From an uncultured Coprococcus sp. (GTDB lineage Bacteria > Bacillota > Clostridia > Lachnospirales > Lachnospiraceae), in assembly GCA_947626675.1 (NCBI GenBank), contig CANQTC010000007.1, positions 62,001 to 126,000 on the forward strand: a stretch of 64,000 bases of DNA, given 5' to 3'. This document shows positions 9,178 to 18,578 of this stretch, piece after piece; positions within the stretch are counted from its first letter, which is position 1, and each line of letters begins with the position of its first letter. The notes under the pieces were generated by a model. It had not been told where the DNA came from and did no database searches. It saw nothing but the letters and a program-made list of their open reading frames with translations. A program made the translations under genes and the position numbers.

Positions 9178-9310
9178 AATTTATTATCTCCTTATCTTAA
9201 AGCCTTATTCTCCGTCTACTATATCACATCCATATTATGATGTCCATATTCGGCATCTGTATATATTTTTTGCTGCCGTCCCTCATAAACTGCGGCAGTC
9301 TGTTTGCATT

Positions 9311-10966
9311 TTATTTCAGAAGATGTACTTTTTTTGCCAGCCTTACGATGGATGCGCCTTTTGGAAGCGCCATGAGTTCTTCCTCTGAATATCCGCCAAC
9401 CTTTATGATTGCTACTGCATAGAAAATAACCGCAATTATTATGGATACACATAAACTGACTACATTGCTTGGAATAACCATATATACAAGTTTATATGCA
9501 CCATATGCTACCGCCCCCATAAAAAGCGAAGCAATCGTTGGCACAAGATACACTCTTCTATAATCCGTCCTTGCCTTCTGATATCTCCGTACGGATGTAG
9601 CGTTAAATATACACATAAGCAATGAATAAAATACCGTTCCAAGTACCAGGGCATATAAATTCAACTCCGTATATTTTACCATTAAACCAAGTAATATAAT
9701 ATTAATGAGAAGCGCAACCGTTGCATTTTTCACAGGCTCCATAACCTTTCCGATTCCCTGAAGCACACTTGTTGTAACGGTAGACAGAGAATAAAATACT
9801 ACCGCAATACAGCCTAAGGTAAGTGATTTTGCCGCGGAAGGAGCTGCCCCCGGAAATAACAACTGCATAATCGGTTCTGCAAGAACGCCCATTCCTACAG
9901 CACAAGGTATCGTTACTAACATCGTAATACTAAGCGCTTCATTCAAAAGGGCATTTGAGGTCTTTCTATCACCCTTCACATAAGCTGCCGATATATTCGG
10001 AATCAGCGCAATTCCAACGGATGCCGCTATGGCAACAGGTACGTTCATCAAAACAACAAACTGTCCCGAATAGATTCCGTACAGATTTACCTGTGTTACT
10101 TCAGCCATCCCCTTACGATTTAATATCGAATAAAATACATGCATATCAATCGTAGGCACAATGTTATAAACAAGTGCTGCCACAATAATAGGCGTCATTA
10201 TCACAATAATCTGCTTAAACAGACTGCCATAAGACTCTACATGCGCTGTCTTATCCTGTTGAATCGATTCATTAATCTCTTTGCGCCTGCCCATATATGC
10301 CAGCAGCATAAATATAATGCCTGCCAGAACACCTGCACCGGTACCCATCGCACTTCCTGCTGCGCCATACTTTGCATGTTCTGTTGTTCCTGCTGCAAAC
10401 GGTCTTGATAACATATACGCAGCAAATACGCTCACAACAGCATTTGCAATCTGTTCAAGAATCTGCGATATCGATGTCGGCACCATCGTGTTATATGCCT
10501 GCATATATCCTCTGAATATTGCAAGGAAACCGGACAGGAATATCGTTGGCGCTAAAATACGAAGGCTGATTACCGCATTTACTTTTGCGCCGACAAAAGC
10601 AGGAGCAAATACATAAGTAATGACGGCTGCAACCCCGCCCGCAACAACTACATATGCAAATGCACAATTAAACACTCTTTTTGCGCTTTTATATTCTCCA
10701 AGCGCCAGTTTTCCCGATATAATCTTAGAAACAGCAGTCGGAATACTATAAGTAGCGACCATCAATATCATCGCATAGATATTATACGCCGTACCATAAT
10801 AGCCATTTCCTTCATCACCTATAATCTGAAACAAAGGCGACCTGTAAAGCAGTCCTATAATTCTCGATAAAATTCCCGCCCCGGCAAGTATCGCCGCCTG
10901 CAGGGCAAAGCTGCTTCCCCTTTTCGATGCTTTCTTTGTCTTCTTATTTGTATTTTTATCAACCAT
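9311..10966 (-). CDS. SpoVB/MurJ-type lipid flippase (MOP superfamily)
   Basis: Polytopic membrane protein of 551 residues with about 14 hydrophobic segments and the N-terminal signature GAGILSRIIGLLYRSPL typical of SpoVB, YtgP/MurJ and polysaccharide-export flippases of Firmicutes. Such proteins flip lipid II or other undecaprenyl-linked precursors across the membrane. The Lys-rich N-terminus (residues 1-18) precedes the first membrane segment. In this lineage several paralogues usually exist, so I do not name it SpoVB or MurJ. A GGGAGAT SD lies before the ATG. It stands alone between ychF and the divergent DUF4250 gene. Confidence 0.85.
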   Translation of the reverse strand: MVDKNTNKKTKKASKRGSSFALQAAILAGAGILSRIIGLLYRSPLFQIIGDEGNGYYGTAYNIYAMILMVATYSIPTAVSKIISGKLALGEYKSAKRVFNCAFAYVVVAGGVAAVITYVFAPAFVGAKVNAVISLRILAPTIFLSGFLAIFRGYMQAYNTMVPTSISQILEQIANAVVSVFAAYMLSRPFAAGTTEHAKYGAAGSAMGTGAGVLAGIIFMLLAYMGRRKEINESIQQDKTAHVESYGSLFKQIIVIMTPIIVAALVYNIVPTIDMHVFYSILNRKGMAEVTQVNLYGIYSGQFVVLMNVPVAIAASVGIALIPNISAAYVKGDRKTSNALLNEALSITMLVTIPCAVGMGVLAEPIMQLLFPGAAPSAAKSLTLGCIAVVFYSLSTVTTSVLQGIGKVMEPVKNATVALLINIILLGLMVKYTELNLYALVLGTVFYSLLMCIFNATSVRRYQKARTDYRRVYLVPTIASLFMGAVAYGAYKLVYMVIPSNVVSLCVSIIIAVIFYAVAIIKVGGYSEEELMALPKGASIVRLAKKVHLLK

Positions 10967-11149
10967 TCCATATCTCCCAACTATTTATATACTATTCAGG
11001 TAATTGTGAAACTATCTTTTTTGCCAATTTCATTGTATAATACTATAATATCAGGGAATAAAATATTTTTATCCCTAATGCCACAATATATATATATACC
11101 AATTTTTGGAAAATATTACAACACATTAATTGAACAAACAAGGAGGATT

Positions 11150-11338
11150 ATGATGGAATACCGTTCGCTTCCCCAAGAGCCTGTGATGCTTTTAAGCTTT
11201 GTAAATACCAAACTACGGGACGAATACGCATCACTGGAGCTTTTTTGTGATGACCTCAATGTAAATAAGGAACAAATACTCAATACCCTTTCATCCATTG
11301 ATTATTCTTATGATAAAAAATTAAACAGATTCATATAG
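11150..11338 (+). CDS. DUF4250 family small protein
   Basis: A 62-residue cytoplasmic protein. The SLPQEPVMLLSFVNTKLRDEY start and the later SIDYSYD match what I know of DUF4250, a small family common in Lachnospiraceae with no known function. The frame extends upstream to 11006, but AGGAGG at 11141-11146 sits four bases before the ATG at 11150 (seven before a second ATG at 11153), so the upstream part is almost certainly not translated. TATAAT at 11036-11041 may be its -10, without a good -35. The pattern of residues suggests a small helix-turn-helix-like fold, which is only a guess. Confidence 0.8.
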   Translation: MMEYRSLPQEPVMLLSFVNTKLRDEYASLELFCDDLNVNKEQILNTLSSIDYSYDKKLNRFI

Positions 11339-11356
11339 AATCTGTTTAATTTTTTA
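11318..11356. terminator. bidirectional terminator between DUF4250 gene and AI-2E transporter gene
   Basis: AAATTAAACAGATTC and its complement GAATCTGTTTAATTTTT flank a short loop that contains the DUF4250 stop codon. A/T runs on both sides allow it to act for both convergent genes. Confidence 0.8.
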
Positions 11357-11366
11357 TTACCGTGTA

Positions 11367-12800
11367 TTATTTATTTTCCTCTTCATTTCCCTGTACGACT
11401 TCTTCCTCTGCCCGTTCAGCCTCTTCCATTGCCTCGATAGAAGAAGGATAATGCAGCATATGCTTTCGCTGCTTCTGTTCAAGTCTTGCCCGCTTTGCCG
11501 CTATTTTTTCCTCAGGTGTTTTCTTCTTAAAACGGATATCCAAATCCTCTTCCGTTCTGTATATCGGTTCTCCCGTTGTTTCATCGATTCGTTTCAGTCT
11601 TTCAAAATCAGAAGTTTTATACACAGCGGTTTTCTCTTTCAATCTGATTGTACATACCCTGTTAATATACATATAGATACATGCAAATACCGGAACGCCA
11701 AACAACATACCTGAGAAACCAAATATTCCGCCGCCTACAATTACTGCAACCAGCACCCAGAAGCTTGACAACCCTATTACATCGCCCAAAATCTTCGGCC
11801 CAAGTATATTCCCGTCAAACTGTTGAATCACAAGTATCAATATAAGCAGAACAATACTCATAATCGGGTCTGCAATCAGAACGATGAAGAAGCAGGGTAC
11901 TGCTCCTATAATCGGCCCGAAAAATGGTATAATATTCGTGACGCCTACTATAGCACTGATTAATATCGCATATGGCATCTCAACAACAGACATAACGACA
12001 AATGTTATCAAGCCTATAATCATCGAATCCAGTATCTTGCCATTTATAAACTGGCTGAACACTTTATTTGCAGTACTGATGCCGTCTAAACAAAGATTTG
12101 CCTTCTTTACATTAAAAACTGCATATATGATTTTCTTTCCTCTGGACACAAGATACTCTTTATTTGTCATAATGTATATGGATGCAACGATTCCTATCAG
12201 GAAATTATATAAGAACTTCAAGCCACCCATAATACTGGAACCAATATTGGTTACAATCTTATCGAGATTCGGAAGAACCTTATTGTTTGCCCATTCCTGA
12301 AGCTTCTGATAAGCGGTATCGATAATGCCCTTTACTTTTTCTTCCGGAACATTAAACTTCTCAAACTTATCATATAAGCTTTCTATTGATTTCACTACAT
12401 TATCATAATATGTATCAAGATTATCAGCCAGTTGCTTAATACTGTCATAGAGCTGCGGAATAACAAGCCATAACAGTCCTGTTATAATCCCCAAAAATAT
12501 AATCGTCGTAAGAACAACCGATGCCGTTCTGGATATCTTAAACAGTTTCTTCTTATCTTTAATCAGCTTGTCCTGAAATAACGTATGAAACAGCCTGTCA
12601 AAAAATACTAATATCGGATTCATCAAAAAAGCGATGACACATCCATATAGAATCGGCGCTGCTGCTTTTGTTACTGTACTGATTATATTTCTAAAACTTT
12701 TCCACTCATCTAATATTTTACTAAATATTAGCGATACCGCCACTATTCCTACGATAATAGCTGCGACCTTTAATATTCTGCGTTTTCTTTCTTTTGCCAT
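11367..12800 (-). CDS. AI-2E family transporter (YdiK/TqsA-like membrane protein)
   Basis: Polytopic membrane protein of about 477 residues. It shows the AI-2E transporter family pattern: a pair of N-terminal hydrophobic segments, a long amphipathic central part (about 130-190), then the core NIIPFFGPIIGAVP and the conserved late segment LGPKILGDVIGLSSFWVLVAVIVGGGIFG. Members have been linked to autoinducer-2, sodium or unknown substrates, so the substrate here is open. The charged C-terminal 70 residues (KKKTPEEKIAAKRARLEQKQRKH) are cytoplasmic and probably coiled. I chose the ATG at 12800, preceded by GAGGTGGG, over the ATG eight codons earlier. Confidence 0.85.
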   Translation of the reverse strand: MAKERKRRILKVAAIIVGIVAVSLIFSKILDEWKSFRNIISTVTKAAAPILYGCVIAFLMNPILVFFDRLFHTLFQDKLIKDKKKLFKISRTASVVLTTIIFLGIITGLLWLVIPQLYDSIKQLADNLDTYYDNVVKSIESLYDKFEKFNVPEEKVKGIIDTAYQKLQEWANNKVLPNLDKIVTNIGSSIMGGLKFLYNFLIGIVASIYIMTNKEYLVSRGKKIIYAVFNVKKANLCLDGISTANKVFSQFINGKILDSMIIGLITFVVMSVVEMPYAILISAIVGVTNIIPFFGPIIGAVPCFFIVLIADPIMSIVLLILILVIQQFDGNILGPKILGDVIGLSSFWVLVAVIVGGGIFGFSGMLFGVPVFACIYMYINRVCTIRLKEKTAVYKTSDFERLKRIDETTGEPIYRTEEDLDIRFKKKTPEEKIAAKRARLEQKQRKHMLHYPSSIEAMEEAERAEEEVVQGNEEENK

Positions 12801-12983
12801 ACCCACCTCGTTATATTGAAACATTTTTCTATTTATCTGACTATCAAATAATTATAGTCTTTTTATATTTTGGGGGCAATAGAATTTATATTTATTTTAC
12901 TTAAGATTATATTAATTTTTTATTATACTTTTTAAAGACGCATTTTCTGCACTTTATCGTCATGCATTGTTCAAAAAAACAGA

Positions 12984-13012
12984 TTGTAGAACCGGACATT
13001 TCATAGTAAAAT
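12984..13012 (+). promoter_or_regulatory. candidate sigma-A promoter of nfeD operon
   Basis: TTGTAG (12984-12989), 17 bases, TAAAAT (13007-13012). A perfect inverted repeat TCAAATCA-TATTT-TGATTTGA follows at 13032-13052 in the leader, 35 bases before the nfeD start, and could be an operator or a hairpin. Confidence 0.55.
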
Positions 13013-13086
13013 ACTTGTATACTTAAGTTCTTCAAATCATATTTTGATTTGATACACATTCCAAGTAACGAAAGGCAGGTGTTTTT

Positions 13087-13524
13087 ATGATTTGGCAGGT
13101 TGCGCTCTGGTTGACAATCTTTGCAGTATGTATTGTTATAGAGATTATAACGCTCGGACTTACAACTATATGGTTTGCCGGAGGTGCGCTGGTAGCAACA
13201 ATTGTCGCCATGTGTACTGACTCAATTGTAATTCAGGGATTGGTGTTTGCAGTCGTTTCTTTTTTACTACTGTCACAAACAAGACCAATTGCAAAAAAGT
13301 ATTTCGATAAAAAATTGGAAAAAACAAATATCGAAAATCTTATCGGTAAACATGTCATTGTTGTAAACGAGATTAACAATATGAACTCACAGGGAACCGT
13401 CAAAATTAATGATATCGAATGGACTACCCGTTCTGTCGATAATGGGATTATTCCCGCAGGATGTGAAGTTGAAATTGTTGAAATCTCAGGTGTAAAACTT
13501 ATAGTAAAAAAATGTAATGAATGA
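13087..13524 (+). CDS. NfeD-like membrane protein
   Basis: A 145-residue protein with two to three hydrophobic segments in the first 65 residues (including the GLTTIWFAGGALVATI stretch typical of NfeD) and a C-terminal OB-fold-like domain (about 85-143: LIGKHVIVVNEINNMNSQGTVKINDIEWTTRS). Short NfeD proteins act beside band-7/stomatin proteins in membrane microdomains. That pairing is seen here, with the SPFH gene starting 17 bases downstream. Enzymatic activity is not expected because the ClpP-like domain of long NfeD proteins is missing. Confidence 0.9.
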   Translation: MIWQVALWLTIFAVCIVIEIITLGLTTIWFAGGALVATIVAMCTDSIVIQGLVFAVVSFLLLSQTRPIAKKYFDKKLEKTNIENLIGKHVIVVNEINNMNSQGTVKINDIEWTTRSVDNGIIPAGCEVEIVEISGVKLIVKKCNE

Positions 13525-13541
13525 TACGGGAGGTATTACAA

Positions 13542-14477
13542 ATGGATGAACCAATTACTTGGCTTATTATTATTTTATTGATTATCGTAATTATAATCAT
13601 CTTAAGTACAATCAAAATCGTGCCGCAGGCACATGCATACGTTATTGAAAGACTGGGTACTTATAATGGTACCTGGTCGGTAGGACTTCATATGAAAGTA
13701 CCTGTAATTGACAAGGTAGCTAGAAGGGTATCACTGAAAGAGCAGGTTGTTGACTTTGCTCCGCAGCCGGTTATCACAAAGGATAATGTTACAATGCGAA
13801 TCGACACCGTCGTATTCTTCCAGATTACAGACCCGAAGCTCTTCTGTTATGGTGTAGAAAAACCGATTATGGCTATCGAAAACCTTACAGCCACCACGCT
13901 TCGTAACATTATTGGTGACTTGGAGCTCGACCAGACGCTTACATCAAGAGAAACCATCAATACCAAGATGAGAGCTACGCTTGACGAAGCTACAGACCCG
14001 TGGGGTATTAAGATAAACCGTGTGGAACTTAAGAACATTATTCCGCCTGCTGCCATTCAGGATGCAATGGAGAAGCAGATGAAAGCCGAGCGTGAAAGAC
14101 GTGAGCAGATACTTCGTGCAGAAGGTGAAAAGAAATCAGCGATTCTTCGTGCAGAAGGTCACAAAGAATCCGTCATTCTTGAGGCTGAAGCTGATAAGCA
14201 ATCACAAATACTTCGTGCAGAAGCAAAGAAAGAAGCAACCATTAAAGAGGCAGAAGGTCAGGCACAGGCTATCCTTGCTGTACAGCAGGCAAATGCAGAT
14301 GGTATCAGAGCATTAAACGAGGCTTCTCCTACCAGTCAGGTTCTTACTATTAAGAGTCTTGAGGCATTTGCAAAAGCGGCTGATGGTCAGGCAACAAAGA
14401 TTATCATCCCTTCAGAAATTCAGGGTGTTGCCGGTCTTGCATCTTCACTTGTTGAAATTGCAAAATCAGAGCAATAA
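13542..14477 (+). CDS. SPFH/band-7 (stomatin-like, QmcA-type) membrane protein
   Basis: One N-terminal hydrophobic segment (about residues 5-25) is followed by the band-7 domain, with IKIVPQAHAYVIERLGTY, RRVSLKEQVVDFAPQPVITKDNV and the ATTLRNIIGDLELDQTLTSRE motif. After this comes a long Ala/Glu/Lys coiled coil of repeated ILRAEGEKKSA-type units (about 175-260). These proteins oligomerise on the membrane and organise microdomains or control membrane proteases. The start at 13542 is chosen because GGGAGG lies eight bases before it. The ATG at 13521, which overlaps the nfeD stop, lacks an SD. It forms an operon with nfeD. Confidence 0.92.
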   Translation: MDEPITWLIIILLIIVIIIILSTIKIVPQAHAYVIERLGTYNGTWSVGLHMKVPVIDKVARRVSLKEQVVDFAPQPVITKDNVTMRIDTVVFFQITDPKLFCYGVEKPIMAIENLTATTLRNIIGDLELDQTLTSRETINTKMRATLDEATDPWGIKINRVELKNIIPPAAIQDAMEKQMKAERERREQILRAEGEKKSAILRAEGHKESVILEAEADKQSQILRAEAKKEATIKEAEGQAQAILAVQQANADGIRALNEASPTSQVLTIKSLEAFAKAADGQATKIIIPSEIQGVAGLASSLVEIAKSEQ

Positions 14478-14502
14478 ACTTTATCGCATAACTGCATAAA
14501 CC

Positions 14503-14577
14503 AAAAACTCCCTTTACCGTTTTTATACTTCTGTTTTCATAACAGAACGTATTTCAACGAATAAAGGGAGTTTTTTT
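14503..14577. terminator. terminator between band-7 gene and nfo
   Basis: AAAAACTCCCTTTA and TAAAGGGAGTTTTTTT form the outer stem. The long loop holds a small inner hairpin (TTCTGTTTTCATAACAGAA). It could serve both convergent genes. Confidence 0.8.
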
Positions 14578-14591
14578 ATAAGGAAATTATC

Positions 14592-15416
14592 TTACTGCCA
14601 CGATTTTATCATCGCAATTTCTTTGGCATAACCTGCATCATCGTTCGGTGTTTCCAGTATCAAAGGCTTATCTTTCAGCAGCGGATGGGTTGCGATTTTC
14701 TTTAATGCCGCAAGTCCAATCTCACCCTCGCCAATCTTCTGATGTCTGTCTTTATGCGATGCCATTCCATTCATACTGTCATTGAAATGAACGGCCTTCA
14801 GTCTGTCAAGTCCGATAACTTTATCAAAGGTATCAAGCACCCCATCAAAATCATTTACATTATCATATCCGGCATCCCATGTATGACAGGTATCAAAGCA
14901 TACACCTACTTTATCCTTTAATTCAACCAAATCAATGATGGCCTTTAGTTCTTCAAAGCTTCTTCCTACCTCAGAGCCTTTCCCCGCCATCGTTTCGAGA
15001 AGTATCGTTGTATGATGTTCCGGCTTTAACGATTTGTTTATCGCTTCGGCTATCATAGGAATTGCCGCCTCTACGCCCTGACCTACATGCGAACCCGGAT
15101 GGAAGTTATAATAATTTCCCGGAATATATTCCATTCTCTCCATATCATCCTGCATCATCTCTACAGAAAATGTTCTTATATTTTCTTTCGCCGCACACAC
15201 ATTCATCGTATATGGTGCATGGGCTACCAGTTTACCAAAATGATGTTCCTCCATTAATGCAATCAGCGCTTTGGCGTCTTCGGGATTTATCTCCTTAGCC
15301 GCTCCGCCTCTCGGATTGCGTGTAAAAAATGCAAATGTATTTGCGCCAAGCTTTAATGCTTCCTTCCCCATATTTAAAAATCCTTTTGATGAGGATAAAT
15401 GATTCCCTATATACAT
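14592..15416 (-). CDS. nfo: deoxyribonuclease IV (endonuclease IV, Nfo)
   Basis: AP endonuclease of base-excision repair: it cuts the backbone 5' of abasic sites using three Zn ions. The TIM-barrel family motifs are present: NFHPGSHVG, ILLETMAGKGSEVG, GVCFDTCHTWDAGYD, AVHFNDSMNGMASHKDRHQKIGEGEIG and PLILETPND, which together supply the His, Asp and Glu Zn ligands. Length 274 is typical. AAGGAG lies seven bases before the ATG. It runs convergent to the band-7 gene. Confidence 0.95.
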   Translation of the reverse strand: MYIGNHLSSSKGFLNMGKEALKLGANTFAFFTRNPRGGAAKEINPEDAKALIALMEEHHFGKLVAHAPYTMNVCAAKENIRTFSVEMMQDDMERMEYIPGNYYNFHPGSHVGQGVEAAIPMIAEAINKSLKPEHHTTILLETMAGKGSEVGRSFEELKAIIDLVELKDKVGVCFDTCHTWDAGYDNVNDFDGVLDTFDKVIGLDRLKAVHFNDSMNGMASHKDRHQKIGEGEIGLAALKKIATHPLLKDKPLILETPNDDAGYAKEIAMIKSWQ

Positions 15417-15463
15417 CTTCTTTCTCCTTGTCTGCCTGTCGTTATGGATATATTCTTTTCATT

Positions 15464-16078
15464 TTAATAGGAAAAGTCTATTCTGTGGTTTTTAAAATAA
15501 TATTCCTTATCATGTTCATTCACTTCTCGAAGAACCTTACATGGATTTCCCAATGCGACAACACCGCTCGGTATATCGCTTGCAACGACACTTCCTGCCC
15601 CAATTACCACATCATCCCCTATCGTGATTCCCGGAAGGATAATCACGCCGGAACCTATCCAGCAATTCTTTCCGATTGTGACAGGCGCATTATACTGATA
15701 TCCCTTACGTCTTAAATCCGCTGCAATCGGATGACCTGCTGTTGCCACAGTAACATTTGGCCCAAACATGGTGTAGTCGCCTACATATATATGGGTATCA
15801 TCTACTAACGTAAGGTTAAAGTTCGCATATACTTTATTTCCAAAATGTACATGCTTTCCGCCAAAATTAGCATGAAGCGGCGGTTCAATATAACAGCCCT
15901 CTCCTATCTCTGCAAACATTTCCTTCAACATTCGTTTTCTTTTATCAAGCTCTGATGGTCTTGTCGCATTAAAATCATATAATTGATTCAGGCATTTTAA
16001 TTGTTCTTTTGCAATATCGTCATCATCCGGTAAATAAAGCTCTTCGCTGTGCATTTTTCTTAGTGCTTCTTCACTCAT
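15464..16078 (-). CDS. maltose/galactoside O-acetyltransferase family (LacA/Maa-like)
   Basis: Left-handed beta-helix acyltransferase of about 204 residues that uses acetyl-CoA to acetylate sugars. The N-terminal helical cap (EEALRKMHSEELYLPDDDDI) and the hexapeptide-repeat region are typical of the Maa/LacA/NodL family, including FGPNVTVATAGHPI with the catalytic His and VTIGKNCWIGSGVIILPGITIGDDVVIGAGSVV. The exact sugar is unknown. GGAGGG lies seven bases before the ATG at 16078. The TTG at 16093 is inside the SD and was rejected. Confidence 0.9.
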   Translation of the reverse strand: MSEEALRKMHSEELYLPDDDDIAKEQLKCLNQLYDFNATRPSELDKRKRMLKEMFAEIGEGCYIEPPLHANFGGKHVHFGNKVYANFNLTLVDDTHIYVGDYTMFGPNVTVATAGHPIAADLRRKGYQYNAPVTIGKNCWIGSGVIILPGITIGDDVVIGAGSVVASDIPSGVVALGNPCKVLREVNEHDKEYYFKNHRIDFSY

Positions 16079-16156
16079 CATATAACCCTCCAATTATAAT
16101 ACTAAGGATGCGAAGCTGTATCCGTATACAGTTCCGCACCCTCAAATCAATTCTAT

Positions 16157-18442
16157 TTAGTTGAACTTATAGTAGTTAATCAGACATCCATCTATGATAA
16201 TCTGTCTTTCATCATCTGTTAATTCACCAAGTTTCAGATGAATCTCTGCAAAATTCTTATTTACAACATAAGCTTTTATGACTTCTTCTTTATTTTTTAC
16301 TGCATCTTTGATGCCCGGTATAAATACATAGTCATCATTGTCAAACGCAAAATCCTGTTCCATAACAAATGGCAGCATGCCCCAGTTAATCAGGTTTGAA
16401 CGATATCTCTTTGTTGCGTATTCTTTTGCAATATTTGCCCATCCGCCAAGTACCTTCTGACAGGATGCCGCCTGTTCACGAGCAGAGCCATCGCCAGGTT
16501 TTACTGCAAATATGGTGCTTCCTACACCTGTATTTTTGCCGCATACGCCTTCAAATTTATCCTTTATGGAATGCATCACATTCTTCATTTCAGGATATGC
16601 TTCTCCCATACATTCACCAGCTTCACGAACCTTCTCTACAGCCTGTATGGCTTTTGCTCTTCCTACATAGAGCGGGTCTTTTCTTGAAAGTGTAAATTCT
16701 GCAAGTCCAAGAGGATTTGAACGGTAGGAGGAGGTCTCGCCTGATGGAATAAGCTCGTCTGTTGTTGTTACAGGATCATGAATAACAGATGCCACCTTCA
16801 GCAACAGATTGTCTGTAAGCGGAACCATCTCCGGCCAGTCCTTTATATTCGGGCCAAACTTAATTTCAACGGAAGGTTCAGCCTTACCGACACCATTATA
16901 TACCCTCTTCTCATATATACTGCTGTCAAAGAAATACTTCGGATTGGTGTACTCTGTATCAATATCCGTTGCCGCTGTCAGATAGCCCTTATTTGCCGCT
17001 GTAGCTGCAATAGAGCGGGCATCCATCAGTGCAACTGATGAAATCTGTCCATTCTGAACCTTTGAACCCTCCCGGTTCGGGAAGTTTCTGGTTGAATGTC
17101 TGATTGAAAATGCATTATTTGCAGGTGTATCACCAGCGCCAAAGCAAGGACCGCAAAATGCCGTTTTCACGATAGCGCCTGTTCCAATCAGTTCTGCCAA
17201 CATACCGTTCTTAGCCAGTTCCATATAGATTGGTGTACTTGCAGGATAAACAGAAAGTGTAAATTCATCTGCACCGATACTCTTTCCTTTCAGTATATCT
17301 GCCGCTGCACAGATATTCTCAAATCCGCCTCCGGCACATCCGGCTATAATACCCTGTTCAACATAAAGCCTGCCATTACGAACCTTATCTTTAAGCGTAA
17401 AATCAACTTTTCCGTCAAGGCTTACAAGAGCGCGCTTCTCAACATCATCCAGAATATCATCCAGATTTGCATTCAGTTCTTCAATCGTATAGGTATTGCT
17501 TGGATGGAATGGCATCGCAATCATAGGCTTAATCTCAGAAAGGTTTACATAGCATACGCCATCATAGTATGCAACATCTCCCGGATTTAACTCCTTATAA
17601 GCCTCGCTTCTGCCGTGAATATCATACCACTCTTTTATCTTCTCATCCGTCTTCCAGATAGATGACAGACAGGTGGTTTCCGTAGTCATAACATCAACGC
17701 CGATACGGAAGTCAGCCGACAGCTTATCAACACCCGGGCCTACAAATTCCATCACCTTATTCTTTACATAGCCGCAGCCAAATGTTGCGCCAATAATCGC
17801 AAGCGCCACATCCTGAGGACCTACGCCCTTTGTAACCTCACCGTCCAGATAAATTGCGATAACACCCGGTTTTGCTACATCATATGTTTTCTTAAGAAGC
17901 TGCTTTGCAAGCTCGCCGCCGCCTTCCCCGATAGCCATCGTACCAAGCGCACCATAACGGGTATGGGAATCAGAGCCAAGAATCATAGCACCACATTCAG
18001 CCAGCATTTCTCTTGCATACTGATGAATAACAGCCTGATGCGGAGGCACATAGACACCGCCAAACTTTTTCGCACACGAGAGTCCAAACATATGATCATC
18101 TTCATTTATCGTTCCGCCCACTGCACAAAGCGAATTATGACAGTTTGTAAGTACATATGGTATTGGAAATTCCGTAAGGCCTGAGGCTCTTGCAGTCTGA
18201 ATAATTCCCACAAATGTTATATCATGGGATGTCATCTTATCGAATTTAATCTTAAGATTTTCCATATCTCCTGATGTATTATGTTTTTCTAATATACGAT
18301 ATGCCATCGTATTCTTTGAAGCATCTTCCTTAGAAGGAACATTTCCAAGCTTTGATGCAAGAACTGCTTCTACATCTGCAATATCTTCCACAAGCTCTGT
18401 TCCATTTAAGAGGTATGCACCATTTTCATATAATTTAATCAT
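16157..18442 (-). CDS. aconitase-family hydratase (aconitate hydratase or YbhJ-like)
   Basis: A 761-residue enzyme of the aconitase superfamily. The 4Fe-4S ligands can be placed at Cys369 ([12 protein letters not shown]), Cys430 and Cys433 ([13 protein letters not shown]), and the active-site [12 protein letters not shown] is at about 156-167. The C-terminal swivel domain has [10 protein letters not shown] and [13 protein letters not shown] in place of the usual GEGSSREHAA and related motifs. It resembles the YbhJ-type hydratases of uncertain substrate more than classical AcnA. It probably hydrates or isomerises a citrate-like acid. No other citric-acid-cycle gene is nearby. AGGGAGG lies before the ATG. 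Confidence 0.8.
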   Translation of the reverse strand: MIKLYENGAYLLNGTELVEDIADVEAVLASKLGNVPSKEDASKNTMAYRILEKHNTSGDMENLKIKFDKMTSHDITFVGIIQTARASGLTEFPIPYVLTNCHNSLCAVGGTINEDDHMFGLSCAKKFGGVYVPPHQAVIHQYAREMLAECGAMILGSDSHTRYGALGTMAIGEGGGELAKQLLKKTYDVAKPGVIAIYLDGEVTKGVGPQDVALAIIGATFGCGYVKNKVMEFVGPGVDKLSADFRIGVDVMTTETTCLSSIWKTDEKIKEWYDIHGRSEAYKELNPGDVAYYDGVCYVNLSEIKPMIAMPFHPSNTYTIEELNANLDDILDDVEKRALVSLDGKVDFTLKDKVRNGRLYVEQGIIAGCAGGGFENICAAADILKGKSIGADEFTLSVYPASTPIYMELAKNGMLAELIGTGAIVKTAFCGPCFGAGDTPANNAFSIRHSTRNFPNREGSKVQNGQISSVALMDARSIAATAANKGYLTAATDIDTEYTNPKYFFDSSIYEKRVYNGVGKAEPSVEIKFGPNIKDWPEMVPLTDNLLLKVASVIHDPVTTTDELIPSGETSSYRSNPLGLAEFTLSRKDPLYVGRAKAIQAVEKVREAGECMGEAYPEMKNVMHSIKDKFEGVCGKNTGVGSTIFAVKPGDGSAREQAASCQKVLGGWANIAKEYATKRYRSNLINWGMLPFVMEQDFAFDNDDYVFIPGIKDAVKNKEEVIKAYVVNKNFAEIHLKLGELTDDERQIIIDGCLINYYKFN

Positions 18443-18490
18443 ACTTTTCCTCCCTGATATGTTTCTAATATTTTAAATTTTCATACACAA

Positions 18491-18538
18491 AAAATCTCAT
18501 GCTTTTGTCATAATAACACATAGCATGAGATTTTAAAA
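18491..18538 (-). terminator. terminator after the beta-helix protein gene
   Basis: AAAATCTCATGC (18491-18502) pairs with GCATGAGATTTT (18523-18534). Read on the minus strand it is followed by a T-rich stretch, between the beta-helix gene stop and the hydratase start. Confidence 0.75.
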
Positions 18539-18578
18539 GTATGTTTTTATAAACCTTTATTTTTAAAAGTACGTCTGC

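Noticed and set aside
9273..9299. CTGCCG/CGGCAG inverted repeat after the flippase gene as terminator
   Set aside because: On the minus strand the bases after the stem are A-rich and not T-rich, and the stem is short with a long loop.
11006..11149. N-terminal extension of 48 codons before the DUF4250 protein
   Set aside because: AGGAGG at 11141-11146 directly serves the ATG at 11150. The upstream part resembles the promoter region (TATAAT) and not the family's N-terminus.
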